A stretch of DNA of 64,000 nt from Roseateles toxinivorans (GTDB lineage: Bacteria > Pseudomonadota > Gammaproteobacteria > Burkholderiales > Burkholderiaceae_C). The position numbers and the translations under genes were made by a program. Positions 8,476-19,988 of the stretch are shown in pieces. The DNA lies in assembly GCF_004362525.1 (NCBI RefSeq), contig NZ_SNXS01000004.1:124001-188000 (forward strand). The letters are read 5' to 3'. Every line of letters starts with the position of its first letter. Position 1 is the stretch's first letter. The notes under the pieces were generated by a model that saw only the letters and a program-made list of their open reading frames with translations, had not been told where the DNA came from and did not search any database.

Positions 8476-8531
8476 ACCCGGATTGGCATCCGGGCTACGA
8501 ATACCTCATGTAGCCCGGATGCAATCCGGGG
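8476..8531. repeat. REP-like inverted repeat pair downstream of livF
   Basis: A unit on the reverse strand (8476-8498) and one on the forward strand (8510-8531), each reading GTAGCCCGGAT then ATCCGGG, face each other across 11 bases. Each unit is itself an imperfect palindrome. A decayed third piece, CTCGGGCTAC, follows near 8545-8554. The site sits between convergent genes and may also act as a transcription stop. Confidence 0.85.
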
Positions 8532-8557
8532 CCAACGTTGCTGACTCGGGCTACGGG

Positions 8558-9478
8558 TCAATGGTCGGCCAAGCCGGTCAGTGCGCAGACCTGCTCTGCA
8601 ATGCGCGGGGGGACGACCTCGCGCCCGTCGAGCATCGCCGTTATCAGTGCGGCATTGGCCGCCGCCTCGACGGCGCCGGACAGCGGCCAGTCGATATTGG
8701 CCGATTCAGCGGCATGCAGCTCGCTGGCCTGACCGTCGGCAAAGCCGATCAGATGGGCCGGGCGGCGCAGATGGGCGTAGGCCTCGCCCTCGCTGGCGCG
8801 CATCAACAGAGCCCGGCCGCCGTTGGCGGTGAGGCCGGGCAGGGCCTGGCCCATGCTGTCGAGGTATTCGGGATGGGTGACGGCCACCACGCGCACGCTG
8901 CGGCCGGGGGCGGCATCGAGCAGCTTGGCGACGCTGTGGCCGCTGTTGCGCACGCCCAGACGGGGGCGCAGGGCCATCAGCCGGTCCAGGCCCGGGTTCA
9001 GCGCGGCCAAGGGCAGGCAGGCCAGGCGCCTTGCTGCTAGATGTTCGGCGGCCTCGGCGGTCGAGCCGGCCAACGGTATGCCCAGAGCCTCCAGCAGCGC
9101 AAACGGGCTCTCGCGGCTGTCGAAGTCATGCCGGCCATGGATCAGCACCGGCACGCCGGCACGGGCCAGCAGCAGGGCCACCAGCGGCATCAGATTCGCC
9201 TGCTTGCGCGCGCCATTGAAGGTGGGCAGCAGCACGCAGCGCGGCCCGTCAGGTACCTCGACGGCGGCGGTGCGCGCCTGCATAGCTCGCACAAAGCCGG
9301 CCACCTCGGCCGCGCTCTCGCCCTTGATGCGCAGGCTCAGCAGGATTGCGCCGAGCTCCATATCTGGCACCTGGCCGTCAAGGATGGCGCCGAACAGCGT
9401 CTCAGCCTGGGGCCCGTCCATGTCACGGGCACCCTTGCTGCCGCGGCCGATTTCTTTGATGAGGGGGGCAAACTGCAT
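8558..9478 (-). CDS. ybiB: YbiB/TrpD2-family DNA-binding protein
   Basis: 306 residues with the anthranilate phosphoribosyltransferase-like fold (glycosyl transferase family 3): a helical N-terminal domain with QAETLFGAILDGQVPDMELGAILLSLRIKGES near residues 24-55, then the alpha/beta domain with LPTFNGARKQANLMPLVALLLARAGVPVLIHGR. The catalytic glycine-rich motif of TrpD (GTGG) is replaced here by FNGARKQ, as in E. coli YbiB, which binds nucleic acids without sequence specificity and has no known enzyme activity. It is a single gene reading toward livF. A role in DNA damage response is known only for the E. coli protein. Confidence 0.85.
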   Translation of the reverse strand: MQFAPLIKEIGRGSKGARDMDGPQAETLFGAILDGQVPDMELGAILLSLRIKGESAAEVAGFVRAMQARTAAVEVPDGPRCVLLPTFNGARKQANLMPLVALLLARAGVPVLIHGRHDFDSRESPFALLEALGIPLAGSTAEAAEHLAARRLACLPLAALNPGLDRLMALRPRLGVRNSGHSVAKLLDAAPGRSVRVVAVTHPEYLDSMGQALPGLTANGGRALLMRASEGEAYAHLRRPAHLIGFADGQASELHAAESANIDWPLSGAVEAAANAALITAMLDGREVVPPRIAEQVCALTGLADH

Positions 9479-9514
9479 GGGCCGAGTTTAGGTCGGCACC
9501 GGGCGCATCGACGT

Positions 9515-10569
9515 TCAGAGCTCCAAATGCTGTTCGCGAATGGCCAGGATCTCGGCCGTCCTGAGCTCGAAGTGCCGCACCACCTCGGGGTCGAAGTGAC
9601 CGCCGGACTGCTCGCTGATGAAGGCCTGCGCCTCGTCCAGTGGCCAGGCCTTCTTGTAGGGCCTTGACGAGCTCAGCGCGTCGAACACATCAGCCACGGC
9701 GACGATGCGACCGGCCTGGGCGATCTCGGCGCCTTTCAGACCTGCCGGGTAGCCGCTGCCGTCCCATTTCTCGTGATGGGTCAGCGCGATCTGCGCGGCC
9801 AGGCGCAGCAGGTCGGAGTCGCCGCCGTCGAGGATGTCGGCGCCGATGCTGGCATGGGTCTTCATGATGTCCCATTCGGCCGCGTCCAGCTTGCCCGGCT
9901 TGAGCAGGATGGCGTCGGGAATGCCGATCTTGCCGACATCGTGCATCGGACTGGCATGCAGCATCAGCTCGCAGTCGGGCTCGCTCCAGCCCAGGCTGCG
10001 CGCGAGCAGCGCCGCGTACTGGCTCATGCGCACGATGTGCAGCCCGGTCTCGTTGTCGCGGTACTCGGCCGCGCGGCCCAGCCGGTGCACGACCTGCAGC
10101 CGGGTCTGGTTCAGCGCCTCGGTGCGCAGGCGCACCATCTCATCCAGCACCGCCTTCTGGTCGTGCATCATGCGGTGCGCGAGTTGGGCGTCGAGCAGAT
10201 TGGTGACCCGCATCAGCAGCTCGATGCGGTCAAAGGGCTTGCCGATGAAGTCGCGCGCCCCGGCCATCAGCGACTTCATCAGGTGCTCGCGCCCATGCTG
10301 GGCGGTGAGGATGACGATCGGAGGCAGCAGCGGGTCTTTCAGCGCCTGCAGCTGCTTCATCACCTCGAAGCCGTCAAGGTGCGGCATGTTGATGTCCAGC
10401 AGTATCAGGTCCGGCCGCGCCTCCTGGTAGCTCGGCAGCACCTCGCGCGAGTCCTGTATCGGCACCAGATGGCGGTAGCCCTGCACCCGCAGCAGCTTGT
10501 CCAGCAGCTTCAGATTGGCGGGCTCGTCGTCCACCAGAAAGATCCGGGCATGTTCGAGTCGAAGTTCGG

Positions 10570-10573
<4 letters not shown>
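9515..10573 (-). CDS. Response regulator with HD-GYP domain (putative cyclic-di-GMP phosphodiesterase)
   Basis: 352 residues. An N-terminal receiver domain (about 10-125; acidic pair DD near 15-16, phosphoacceptor Asp60 in LLDINMP, lysine in GKPFD) is followed by a helical linker and an HD-GYP domain. The catalytic motifs are HDVGKIGIPD and HHEKWDGSGYP, with all metal ligands present. HD-GYP enzymes of the RpfG type degrade cyclic-di-GMP. The ATG overlaps the stop codon of the hybrid kinase gene upstream (ATGA), so this is almost certainly its cognate output protein. Paired phosphorylation control of cyclic-di-GMP breakdown is inferred from this coupling. Confidence 0.92.
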
Positions 10574-13077
<2,504 letters not shown>

Positions 13078-13338
13078 GGGATCCCGACCGGAACGCATCA
13101 TGCGATCGGGCGATTGGCGTGGAGGTAGGGCGCGTGGACTTGCTCACATGGCTGCCGTCCGGTCGAGACCTTGTGCTGGTTGGTCGACCGTCGAGCCTGA
13201 TGAGCTCAGACCTATATCGGTGCCTGATCGCGACTCTTGAGCCGAATTGTCATTTTTATCGAATTTGTGTGAGCCTGACCACGCTCGCCCTTGGCCAGGG
13301 CCTGCGAGAATGCAGGCCCGCCCCGACTGGAAGACCCC

Positions 13339-13848
13339 ATGACCGAACTGATGTACTCAAGCGCCGTGCCCATTTTCAAGCAAATGCTGGGGGGCCTGGA
13401 TGATGTGCTGGCAAAGGCCGAGGCCCATGCGGCCGCGCGCAACATCGAGCCCGCCGCGCTGCTTCAGGCGCGGCTGTATCCCGATATGTTCACGCTGCTG
13501 CGCCAGGTGCAGGTGGCCTGCGACTTTGCCGCCAGCGTCAGCGCCCGTCTGGCCGGCGTCGAGGTGCCGGTGTTCGAGGCCAGTGAGCAGGGCTTTGCCG
13601 ATCTGCATGAGCGTATTGCCAGGACACGGGCCTTTCTGGCCGCCCTGACGCCCGAGCAATTTGCAGCGGCCGCCAGTCGCGAGATCATCACCCGGCCCGG
13701 CACGCCCAAGGAGCGGCGCTTCAGCGGGCAGGACTATCTGCTGCACTATGGCCTGCCGCAGTTCTTCTTCCACGTCACCACCGCCTACGGCATCCTGCGC
13801 CACAGTGGTGTCGAGGTGGGCAAGAAGGACTATATGGGCGCCTATTGA
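13339..13848 (+). CDS. DUF1993 domain protein
   Basis: 169 residues spanning the whole DUF1993 family: MTELMYSSAVPIFKQMLGGLDDVLAKAEAHA at the start, the conserved RLYPDMFTLLRQVQVACDFA near residues 47-66, and the C-terminal YLLHYGLPQFFFHVTTAYGILRHSGVEVGKKDYMG. The fold is expected to be a DinB-like four-helix bundle with possible metal ligands (His in LLHYGLPQFFFH), but the function of the family is unknown. The ATG at 13339 follows GGAAGA. A 260-base AT-rich spacer separates it from the divergent kinase gene. No partner genes are evident. Confidence 0.88.
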   Translation: MTELMYSSAVPIFKQMLGGLDDVLAKAEAHAAARNIEPAALLQARLYPDMFTLLRQVQVACDFAASVSARLAGVEVPVFEASEQGFADLHERIARTRAFLAALTPEQFAAAASREIITRPGTPKERRFSGQDYLLHYGLPQFFFHVTTAYGILRHSGVEVGKKDYMGAY

Positions 13849-13917
13849 GTTGTTGATTTTATCATTTTGTAGGTTTGCTGTCAGCGCGGCCCGCTAGGAT
13901 CTCGGGCCCGTGAATGG

Positions 13918-15042
13918 ATGGAGGGCGTGGATGCGCCGAGCCGGATGAAGTCGCAGTTACGCCATTGCCAGACCCTGTTGGAGCAGGCCGAGCAGAGCTT
14001 CGAGCTCGCCCGTTTTGACGAGGTCCTGTGCGCCACCGATGCGGTGCTGCGCGTGGTCGACGATCCTATCGAATGTCGCTCGGACGAGCTGCTGTTCCAG
14101 GCGCTGATGCTGCGCGTGCGCTGCCGGCTCAAGTTCGAGCGCTTCGATGTCGTGCTGAAGGACTGCCAGCGCTTGCTGGGCCTGGTGGCCCTGGACCAGC
14201 CCTCGCTGCGGCGCGCCGAGCTGCTGATCAATATGTCCTTCGCCCACAGCCAGCTGGCCATGCACGAACTGGCCCTGCGCGGCGCGCGCATGGCCTGGCA
14301 GGATGCGCAGGCGCTGAAGAACATACCGCTGGCCTCGCGCGCGATCGAACGCGTGGCCATGTGCCATCTGGCGCTGGGCGACGCGGTCGAGGCCGAGCGC
14401 TTCATGCAGGAGGCGCTGGGCCTGATCGAGCAACAGGGCTCGACCTATGAACGGGTACAGCGCTACTCGAATGCACTGCACATGGTCTGCGGCCTGCACG
14501 ACAGCTATCTGGCCCAGGACAACCCCGGCATGGCCCTGGGTCTGCTGGCCCGCGCCAGCCGCGTGGTGGCGCAAGGATCGGCGGCGGCCCAGGCCATCGA
14601 CAGCGAGTATCTGCGCACCATGTGGGAGGCCAATGTGGCACGTTGGCTGCGACGCCGTGGCGAGGCCGAGCGGGCCCAAGCAGAGTTGCTGCGCCTGGCC
14701 GATCTGGCCGGGGTCCGGGGTTGGGCGGCTATTCGCCGCTCGGCCCAGCTGGAAATGGCCCTGATCGCCGAAGTCGCCGGTCAGCGAAGCGCGGCGCTGG
14801 ACTTGCTTCGGGCGCTGTTCGATCCACCCGAGTTGCGGGTGCGTGACGGCGTGGCTCTGCCGGCCCTGGAGGCGCAGGTGCGACTGCATGCTGCGGTGGG
14901 CGACAGCGCCGCCGTGGCACGGGTGCTGGAGCAACTCGTGGCGCGGCGCAGCGCGCGTGCCGCAGCCGTGCGCCAGGCCCGCGAGCAATTGCCCGGCGCC
15001 GGCATGGGCATCATGGACACGCTGTCCCAGACCGGGCGATAG
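13918..15042 (+). CDS. TPR-type helical repeat protein of unknown function
   Basis: 374 residues, cytoplasmic, rich in Ala/Leu/Arg helices with repeated tetratricopeptide-like pairs (LLEQAEQSFELARFDEVLCATDAVLRV, LINMSFAHSQLAMHELALRGARMAWQDA, AIERVAMCHLALGDAVEAERFMQEAL, LLRALFDPP, LHAAVGDSAAVARVLEQLV). It has no signal peptide or catalytic motif. The architecture resembles the sensory half of TPR-GGDEF proteins, but the frame stops cleanly with no GGDEF domain following. An ATG 27 bases downstream is an alternative start. It precedes a large HD-GYP protein by 90 bases, so a scaffolding or sensing role in cyclic-di-GMP signalling is possible but unproven. Confidence 0.72.
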   Translation: MEGVDAPSRMKSQLRHCQTLLEQAEQSFELARFDEVLCATDAVLRVVDDPIECRSDELLFQALMLRVRCRLKFERFDVVLKDCQRLLGLVALDQPSLRRAELLINMSFAHSQLAMHELALRGARMAWQDAQALKNIPLASRAIERVAMCHLALGDAVEAERFMQEALGLIEQQGSTYERVQRYSNALHMVCGLHDSYLAQDNPGMALGLLARASRVVAQGSAAAQAIDSEYLRTMWEANVARWLRRRGEAERAQAELLRLADLAGVRGWAAIRRSAQLEMALIAEVAGQRSAALDLLRALFDPPELRVRDGVALPALEAQVRLHAAVGDSAAVARVLEQLVARRSARAAAVRQAREQLPGAGMGIMDTLSQTGR

Positions 15043-15132
15043 CTGCCCCTGGCGCGTGGTTTGAACCACAGGCGCGGTTGACTTGTGCCACGATCTTGGG
15101 CCTCATCGGGGCAGCCAAGCTCGGGGAGTGCC

Positions 15133-18087
15133 ATGAAGACGCTGCACTACACGCCGCGGTCCATTTATGTGACCTTGTCGGTGATCATGATCGCGCTGGT
15201 GGTACTGCTCTATCTGGCCCTGGCCAGCTACCAGCTGCGTGCCGGCAAGCAGCGCATGCTGCGCGTCGCGGCCGACACCTTCGAGCGGGTGGGCCGTGAG
15301 GCCGTCGCCGCCATCGAGGGCGAGTTGCGGCCGGCGCGCACCACCGCCGCGCTGCTGGCCGATACGGCGCTGCTGACCGCGCCCGACCAGCCCACCCGCC
15401 TGGCCCAACTGCCCCTGCTGGCCGGCGCGCTGAGCGCCAACCCCTCGCTGTCGGCCGTCTATGGCGGCAGCGAGAACGGTTCCTTTTTGCTGCTACGCCG
15501 GCTCGACAGCCCGGCCTTGCGCGAGCTGATGAAGTCCCCCGATCGTGCCGCCTTTGTGTTGCAGTCGGTCAATCGCGACCGACCGGTGATACAGGGCAGG
15601 CATGACTTCCTCGATGCCGATCTGCGCCTGCTGGAGGCACGGGAGCGGCCCGACTATGTGTTTGAACCGCGCGGCCGGCCCTGGTTCAAGCAGGCCCAGG
15701 CGGCCGAACCCGGTGGCGCCGTGGTGCAGACGGCGCCCTATCTCTTCTACACCACCCGCGAGGTCGGCCTGACGCTGGCCAGCGCCCGAGGCGGCGCGGT
15801 GGCGGGTGTCGATGTGAGCCTGCAGGCGCTGTCGGCCATGCTGGCGCGTCAGCGCATCACTACCTCCGCCGAGCTGATGATTGTCGATGCCCGCGGCGCC
15901 GTGCTGGCCTATCCGCGGAGTCTGCCTCCTAGCAGCGCCCCTCAGGTCGGCGAGTCGCGGCTGGTCACCGTCGATGAGCTGAATGTGCCCGTGCTCAGTG
16001 CCTTGTGGCGACGAGCCAGCAGCGGCCAGGCAAGGGCTGCCGATGAGTCGCTGCTGAACGTCGCCGACCGCGACTGGGTGGTGCGCCTGGAGCCGCTGGT
16101 CACGGCTGGCGGTCCGCCGCTGACCCTGGCGATTGCCGCGCCCAGCGACGAGCTCCTGGCCGATGCCATCCACAGCCGCAATCTGTCAGTGCTGATCACC
16201 GTCGGCATGGTGTTGCTGATGCTGCCGCTGGTGCACTGGGCGGCCAATCTGGTGTCCCGGCCGCTGGAGCAGCTGGCGCACGAGGCCGAGGCGATACGTC
16301 GTTTCGACTTCGGTGGCCCCGACCCGGCGCGCAGCCGCATCCGCGAGGTGGACCGCCTGGCCCTGGCCATGACCGGCATGAAACACACGCTGAGCCGCTT
16401 CATGGAAATTTCCAGTGCCCTGTCCGCCGAGCGTCAGTTCGACACCCTGCTGCAGCGCATCCTCAGCGAGACGATCTCGGTGGCCGGGGCCACCGGCGGC
16501 GCCCTGCATCTGGTCAGTGCCGATGGCCAGCGCCTTGAGCCCACGGGTGTGCGCTTGCGTGGCACCCAGGGGGAGCCAGCCTCGCTGATCGAGTGGCAGC
16601 TGGACGAACCCGACAGCCCTTCGGCGGCCGTGCAGGCGGTGCGTCAGGACCGCATGGTCAGCCTGGATCTGCACTGGGAGAATCCGGCCCATCTGGCCCG
16701 CTACAGCGCCGTCTTCATGGGGCTCAACACCACCAGCTTGAGACTCGTGGCCCTGCCTCTGAAGAACCGGCAGAACGAGGTCGTGGGTACGCTGTCGCTG
16801 AGCTTTCTGCCCGACACGGCAGACCATCCGCAAGACCTGTCCCCCTCGCGCAAGGCCTTCATCGAGGCCCTTGCCGGGCCGGCGGCGGTGGCCATCGACA
16901 ACCAGCTGCTGCTGCGCGCCCGCAAGGAGCTGCTGGAGAGCTTCATCCAATTGGTGGCCGGCGCCATCGATGCCAAGAGCCCCTACACCGGCGCCCATTG
17001 TCAGCGCGTGCCCGAGCTGACCAAGATGCTGGCCCGAGCCGCCTGCGATGCCAGCGAGGGCCCCTTCGCCGACTTCCGCCTGGATGACGATGCCTGGGAG
17101 GCGCTGCACATCGCCGCCTGGCTGCATGACTGCGGCAAGGTCACCACGCCGGAATTCGTGGTCGACAAGGCGACCAAGCTGGAGACGATCTACGACCGCA
17201 TCCACGAGGTGCGCATGCGCTTCGAGCTGCTCAAGCGCGAGGCCCAGTTGGCCCGCTATGAGGCCCTGTTGCCAGCCGATGTGCTCGAGCAGGTCAGGCA
17301 AGAGCTTGCCCCGCTGCTGGCGCAACTCGACGACGAATTTGCCTTCATCGCGGCCTGCAACGAGGGTGGTGAGGCGATGACCGAGGCGCAGCTGGCGCGG
17401 TTGCGCGAGATTGGCGCGCGGACCTGGACGCGCACGCTGGACGACCGCCTGGGCCTGTCCGGCGACGAGCTCAAGCGCAAGGCTGGCCGGCCCGTCGCCG
17501 CGCTGCCGGTGCAGGAGCCGCTGCTGGCCGACAAGCCCGAGCATGTGCTGCCGCGGCCCGAGCGCGAGCGCCCGCCCGAGGCCAATCCGCTGGGCTTCAG
17601 GCTGCAGGTGCCCGAGCATCTGTACAACCGCGGCGAGCTCTACAACCTCAGCGTCACCCGCGGCACCTTGACCGAGGAGGAACGCTACAAGATCAACGAC
17701 CATATCGTGCAGACGATCAAGATGCTCAACGAGCTGCCGCTGCCGCGGCATCTGCGGAGCGTGCCCGAGATTGCCGGTGGCCACCACGAGAAGATGGATG
17801 GCAGTGGCTACCCGCGCGGATTGACCCGCGATCAGATGAGCGTGCCGGCGCGGATGATGGCGGTGGCCGATGTGTTCGAGGCGCTGACCGCCGATGACCG
17901 GCCCTACAAAAAAGGCAAACTGCTGTCCGAGGCGTTGGAGATCATGGCCGCGATGCGGCGCGAGCAGCACCTCGACGGCGAGCTGTTCGAGCTGTTCCTG
18001 CGCTCGGGTGTCTGCATGGACTATGCGCGACGCTTTCTGCATCCGGAGCAGATCGATGTCGGCGAGCTGGAGGCCTATCTGGCCTGA
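15133..18087 (+). CDS. Membrane HD-GYP protein with extracytoplasmic sensor, HAMP and GAF domains
   Basis: 984 residues. A first membrane helix (about 12-32) is followed by a periplasmic Cache-like sensor (about 40-345), a second helix (about 350-375, LSVLITVGMVLLMLPLVHWAANL), HAMP (about 375-430), GAF (about 440-605) and HD-GYP. Catalytic residues are His665-Asp666 in WLHDCGKVTTPEF and HHEKMDGSGYPRG at 884-894. About 217 residues separate the two motifs, against about 55 in the regulator encoded at 9.5 kb, so a charged helical insertion of about 160 residues lies inside the domain. GGGGAG precedes the ATG at 15133. It probably degrades cyclic-di-GMP on an external signal. Confidence 0.9.
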   Translation: MKTLHYTPRSIYVTLSVIMIALVVLLYLALASYQLRAGKQRMLRVAADTFERVGREAVAAIEGELRPARTTAALLADTALLTAPDQPTRLAQLPLLAGALSANPSLSAVYGGSENGSFLLLRRLDSPALRELMKSPDRAAFVLQSVNRDRPVIQGRHDFLDADLRLLEARERPDYVFEPRGRPWFKQAQAAEPGGAVVQTAPYLFYTTREVGLTLASARGGAVAGVDVSLQALSAMLARQRITTSAELMIVDARGAVLAYPRSLPPSSAPQVGESRLVTVDELNVPVLSALWRRASSGQARAADESLLNVADRDWVVRLEPLVTAGGPPLTLAIAAPSDELLADAIHSRNLSVLITVGMVLLMLPLVHWAANLVSRPLEQLAHEAEAIRRFDFGGPDPARSRIREVDRLALAMTGMKHTLSRFMEISSALSAERQFDTLLQRILSETISVAGATGGALHLVSADGQRLEPTGVRLRGTQGEPASLIEWQLDEPDSPSAAVQAVRQDRMVSLDLHWENPAHLARYSAVFMGLNTTSLRLVALPLKNRQNEVVGTLSLSFLPDTADHPQDLSPSRKAFIEALAGPAAVAIDNQLLLRARKELLESFIQLVAGAIDAKSPYTGAHCQRVPELTKMLARAACDASEGPFADFRLDDDAWEALHIAAWLHDCGKVTTPEFVVDKATKLETIYDRIHEVRMRFELLKREAQLARYEALLPADVLEQVRQELAPLLAQLDDEFAFIAACNEGGEAMTEAQLARLREIGARTWTRTLDDRLGLSGDELKRKAGRPVAALPVQEPLLADKPEHVLPRPERERPPEANPLGFRLQVPEHLYNRGELYNLSVTRGTLTEEERYKINDHIVQTIKMLNELPLPRHLRSVPEIAGGHHEKMDGSGYPRGLTRDQMSVPARMMAVADVFEALTADDRPYKKGKLLSEALEIMAAMRREQHLDGELFELFLRSGVCMDYARRFLHPEQIDVGELEAYLA

Positions 18088-18089
18088 AC

Positions 18090-18983
18090 TCAGCGCTCCT
18101 GGCGCGTCACCGGCACACGCAGCGGCGGCGCCTTCAGCAGTGCCGCGCCGCTGCCATCGAGCAGGCGCAGCTCGATCTCGTAGTCGCCACGGGGCAGGTC
18201 CAGCATCGCCTCGGTGCGGCCGTCTGCCAGCAGCACGCGCTGCGAAGGCGCGCCGCCGCGGCCGCTGACGATGAGCTCGAAATGGCCGGTATCGGCGATG
18301 CGCTGGCCGGCGGGCGCCACGCCGAGGCCGATCACGCCCAGGCTCAGCACAAAGGGGCTGGTGACCGGCTCCTCGTCGCGCAGATTCTTCACATAGACCT
18401 GCTTGGTCTTGGCGGGTGGGGTGCTCAGCTGGTCCTGGTACCAGAGGGCGCAGCTGGCCTCGAAGTCCTTGGCCTCAATGGTTGGCGGGGTGGTGTCGCG
18501 GCGCCCTAGCACGCGCACGGTGATCTCGGGGCTGAAGACGAAGTAGGGCCGGTGATCATGGTCGGCGAACAGCAGGCGCAGGGTGTGTTCGCCCGGCGGC
18601 AGATCCACCTCGGCGCCGGTCTGGCCCTTGCCGAAATGCTTGTGCGTGGCCGAGAACGGAATCTGCTCGCGCGGGTCCTTGGGCAGCGGGGTGTCGATCA
18701 GCAGATGGTGGTGGCCGGCCTTGTCATGCTTCGTTCCGGCCGGTATCACCCCCATGCCTCGAATGCCGAACTCGACCCAGAACGGCGCCCGGACCTGATA
18801 GCCGTGGCGTAGATTGGCGATGCGCACCCGCACCGGCTCGCGCAGATCGGCGCCGGTGCGCTGCTGGGTCTGGGCCAGCCAGCAGCGTCGTTCCAATGGG
18901 TCGCGTGGCAAGGGCTTGGCGCCGGCCGTGGCGCACAGCAAGGCTATGGCGAGAATCGACAAGGGGCCTGCGGTGATGGGCAT
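18090..18983 (-). CDS. Secreted protein with two DUF4399 domains
   Basis: 297 residues with a signal peptide (ILAIALLCATAGA). The first DUF4399 copy is obvious near residues 50-160 (VEFGIRGMGVIPAGTKHDKAGHHHLLIDTPLP, LPPGEHTLRLLFADHDH). A second, more diverged copy follows near 190-295 (SPFVLSLGVIGLGVAPAGQRIADTGHFELIV, LPRGDYEIELRLLDGSG). Single-domain relatives are around 150 residues, so this is a tandem duplication within one gene. The histidine cluster GHHHLL suggests metal binding. AAGGAG precedes the ATG. The stop is two bases from the stop of the convergent HD-GYP gene. The function of the family is unknown. Confidence 0.85.
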   Translation of the reverse strand: MPITAGPLSILAIALLCATAGAKPLPRDPLERRCWLAQTQQRTGADLREPVRVRIANLRHGYQVRAPFWVEFGIRGMGVIPAGTKHDKAGHHHLLIDTPLPKDPREQIPFSATHKHFGKGQTGAEVDLPPGEHTLRLLFADHDHRPYFVFSPEITVRVLGRRDTTPPTIEAKDFEASCALWYQDQLSTPPAKTKQVYVKNLRDEEPVTSPFVLSLGVIGLGVAPAGQRIADTGHFELIVSGRGGAPSQRVLLADGRTEAMLDLPRGDYEIELRLLDGSGAALLKAPPLRVPVTRQER

Positions 18984-19006
18984 GCTGGGGACTCCTTGCC
19001 TTGGTC

Positions 19007-19783
19007 TCAGTGATCGCCGATCCTGCGCCTGAACTCGCCCAGCATGCGCTGGTAGCTGCCGTTCTGTCGCAGCTCACCCATGCCTTGGCCGAACAGCTCG
19101 GCCATCCTTGCGCCGTCCGGGTGCTGTTTCGAGAAGGCGATCCAGAAGCCGTCCAACGAAATGGTGCCCACGCGCTTGGCCTTGCCGGCGAACTCGGGGC
19201 TGCCATTGATGCGCCAGTAGCCGGGTGAGCGATTGAGCAGGATGTAGTCCACCCGGCCGGACAGCAGCATTTTCAGCAGGTACTGGTCCGAGGTGGCGCT
19301 GTGCTTCTTGATCGCCGTGTCCTGCATGAACTCGGTCGGATAGGTGTATCCGTTCGTATAGCCGACGCTACGGCCACGCAGATCGGCGAGCGTCAGCTTG
19401 TCGGCGGAGGAGCTGGCCCTGGCAAAGATCGACAACTCCTCCTCGAACATGGCCGGCTGGTGCCACAGATAGCGCAGCTTGTTGTCTTCGGTGATGGTGG
19501 CATTGAAGCAGCCCACCACCCGCCCGGTGCTGGCATACAGCATGCACCGCGCAAAGGGCAGGGCGAGGAACTCGGCCTTGATGCCCTTGGCGGCAAAGCC
19601 GGCACGCACCAGATCGACGGCAAAACCCTGCACCGGCCCGCTGGCCGGAGCGCCTGCATCATGGCTGGAGGAGTAGGGTGCCCAGTCATTCTCGGCGCCG
19701 ATCAATACCGTGGGCTGGGCCGAGCTTGCATGCGAGATGAGGGCGCCGATGGCCATGAGGGTCAGGCTGGAGCGAAGCATCAT
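19007..19783 (-). CDS. Periplasmic solute-binding protein, family 3 (SBP_bac_3)
   Basis: 258 residues: a signal peptide ending near SSA-QP, then the type 2 periplasmic-binding fold with VLIGAENDWAPYS, the GFAVDLVRAGFAAKGIKAEF segment, LADLRGRSVGYTNGYTYPTEF and the C-terminal GQGMGELRQNGSYQRMLGEF. No permease or ATPase genes flank it, so it may serve as a sensor-type or orphan binding protein rather than a transporter component. The next gene on the same strand (double DUF4399 protein) begins 23 bases later, so the two are probably co-transcribed. The ligand is not identifiable. A second ATG at 19780 is equally possible as start. Confidence 0.85.
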   Translation of the reverse strand: MMLRSSLTLMAIGALISHASSAQPTVLIGAENDWAPYSSSHDAGAPASGPVQGFAVDLVRAGFAAKGIKAEFLALPFARCMLYASTGRVVGCFNATITEDNKLRYLWHQPAMFEEELSIFARASSSADKLTLADLRGRSVGYTNGYTYPTEFMQDTAIKKHSATSDQYLLKMLLSGRVDYILLNRSPGYWRINGSPEFAGKAKRVGTISLDGFWIAFSKQHPDGARMAELFGQGMGELRQNGSYQRMLGEFRRRIGDH

Positions 19784-19988
19784 CGGAACAGCGGACTTTA
19801 GCGAAACAACCCGCTCCCTGCGGCTTGGCCATGGCGCCTGTCGGAGTCTCTAGGCCGGCTTCACTATAGCCGCTTGAGGCACTGTCCACGCGGAGCCGTC
19901 ACCCCAGAATCTAGGGCTCGCGCAAGCCCGATCTGCTGTTTAAGATGAGTCGATCGTGCTGCGGCGACCGGTTGACTTGGAGGCTGCG

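Noticed and set aside
15056-15069. Short palindrome GTGGTTTGAACCAC after the TPR gene
   Set aside because: The stem is only six pairs with no T run, so it is not strong enough to call a terminator.
16186-18042. A 618-codon frame antisense to the HD-GYP gene
   Set aside because: The HD-GYP catalytic motifs on the + strand decide the coding strand.
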